A DNA stretch of 64,000 nt, taken from assembly GCA_023251455.1 (NCBI GenBank), contig JAHEYT010000029.1:62001-126000 (forward strand), written 5' to 3'. Of this stretch, positions 63,391-64,000 are shown in pieces. The first letter of the stretch is position 1, and each line of letters starts with the position of its first letter. Origin of the DNA: Bacteroidota bacterium (GTDB lineage Bacteria > Bacteroidota > Bacteroidia > Bacteroidales > Prolixibacteraceae). The translations under genes and the position numbers were made by a program. The notes beneath the pieces were generated by a model, which searched no databases, was not told where the DNA came from, and saw nothing but the letters and a program-made list of their open reading frames with translations.

Positions 63391-64000
63391 ATGAAAAAAC
63401 TAACCAAATTTTGTGAATTGGGTCTGATTGCATCGTTGCTTTTAGGCTACGGATGTAGTCCAAAATGGACTGAAGCCGATAAAGGAACATTCAAACTTAT
63501 CAGCAACGAAGGTGGCCAAACCTTGGGCTATTCAGCAACTTCAGGAGTTCAAATTCTAACGGTCGACCGGTTGGCATTCAAAGACCTGAATAAAAACGGG
63601 AAACTCGATCCTTACGAAGACTGGCGTTTGCCGGTTGAGGAACGGGCTAAAAATCTGGCTTCATTGATGTCGGTTGAGCAGATTGCCGGATTAATGCTTT
63701 ACAGTGCTCACCAGGCTATTCCATCTGCCGCAGGTGGTCCGTTTGGTGCCAGTACTTACAATTCAAAACCTTTTAAGGAAAGCGGAGCTCAGTCGAGCGA
63801 TTTGACTGACCAGCAAAAGAAATTTTTAACCGACGACAACCTACGTCATGTGTTGGTTACCACACTTGAAAGTCCGGTTGTAGCTGCACAATGGAATAAC
63901 AACGCACAGGTGTTGGTCGAAGGAATCGGTCTTGGGATTCCGGCCAACAACAGTTCCGATCCACGACACGGAACCGATTCAAATGCAGAATATAACCTGG
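63391..64000 (+). CDS. GH3 glycosidase 3, lipoprotein (3' truncated by window edge)
   Basis: The first ~203 codons are present and the frame is still open at the window end. The start MKKLTKFCELGLIASLLLGYGC is a lipoprotein signal with Cys22. It then has a calcium-loop-like stretch (LAFKDLNKNGKLDPYEDWR) found at the head of one GH3 subgroup, the start of the barrel (VEERAKNLASLMSVEQIAGLML) and LGIPANNSSDPRHG, a conserved GH3 region. The catalytic residues lie beyond the edge. Same strand as, and 124 bp after, GH3 enzyme 2, so locus 2 continues to the right. Confidence 0.88.
   Translation, partial: MKKLTKFCELGLIASLLLGYGCSPKWTEADKGTFKLISNEGGQTLGYSATSGVQILTVDRLAFKDLNKNGKLDPYEDWRLPVEERAKNLASLMSVEQIAGLMLYSAHQAIPSAAGGPFGASTYNSKPFKESGAQSSDLTDQQKKFLTDDNLRHVLVTTLESPVVAAQWNNNAQVLVEGIGLGIPANNSSDPRHGTDSNAEYNL

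Overview
The window comes from a member of the Bacteroidota, most likely a soil, sediment or marine glycan degrader of the Marinilabiliales/Prolixibacteraceae type (lineage is an inference). The evidence is two complete ECF sigma / FecR / SusC / SusD sets, many secreted glycoside hydrolases and esterases, gene starts preceded by A-rich leaders rather than Shine-Dalgarno sites, and several TTTG / TAnnTTTG promoter pairs typical of the phylum. No tRNA, rRNA, CRISPR array or intact transposase was seen.

Region 1 (1-12.1 kb) is mostly housekeeping: the end of infC with rpmI and rplT, a SIS-domain protein, a GH36-like alpha-galactosidase, an FRG-domain protein, a cytosolic Gfo/Idh/MocA oxidoreductase, lipoyl synthase, a ferredoxin-NADP reductase-like flavoprotein, a B3/B4-domain protein, an omega-amidase-type nitrilase and a GH97 enzyme. 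Region 2 (12.2-18.9 kb) holds a BlaI-like repressor overlapping an M56 peptidase with a TonB-like C-terminus, preceded by two pairs of CTAA-N4-TTAG dyads. A TPR protein, a convergent GH92 alpha-mannosidase lipoprotein and a small secreted protein of unknown function follow.

Region 3 (18.9-30.1 kb) is polysaccharide-utilisation locus 1: ECF sigma, FecR, SusC, SusD and two formylglycine-type sulfatases, with mobile-repeat debris around the sigma gene. Region 4 (30.1-31.4 kb) is an odd isolated unit. It has an AT-rich inverted repeat, an unrecognised protein built from two copies of an all-helical repeat, then a tandem array of nine degenerate units with an exact 21-bp period, all between two near-identical terminators. 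Region 5 (31.5-39.6 kb) encodes a large GH2 enzyme with a LamG-like insert, an exported Gfo/Idh/MocA oxidoreductase and two exported sugar isomerase/epimerase-like TIM barrels. This combination resembles oxidative (3-keto) glycoside cleavage.

Region 6 (39.8 kb to the right edge) is locus 2: ECF sigma, FecR, SusC, SusD, a secreted amidohydrolase, three type-B carboxylesterases, four esterase-D/CE1-like hydrolases (three with an N-terminal CBM48-like domain), a secreted metallo-beta-lactamase-fold hydrolase and at least three GH3 enzymes. So many esterases with no backbone-cleaving endo-enzyme suggests a heavily acylated or aromatic small glycoside rather than a conventional polysaccharide. A shared dyad, ATCAkTGyGTC-N5-rACACA, occurs at three intergenic places in regions 5 and 6 and could tie them into one regulon. 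Both loci also carry a hairpin between fecR and susC whose U-rich side lies on the minus strand, which is where an antisense RNA leaving the susC start would terminate.
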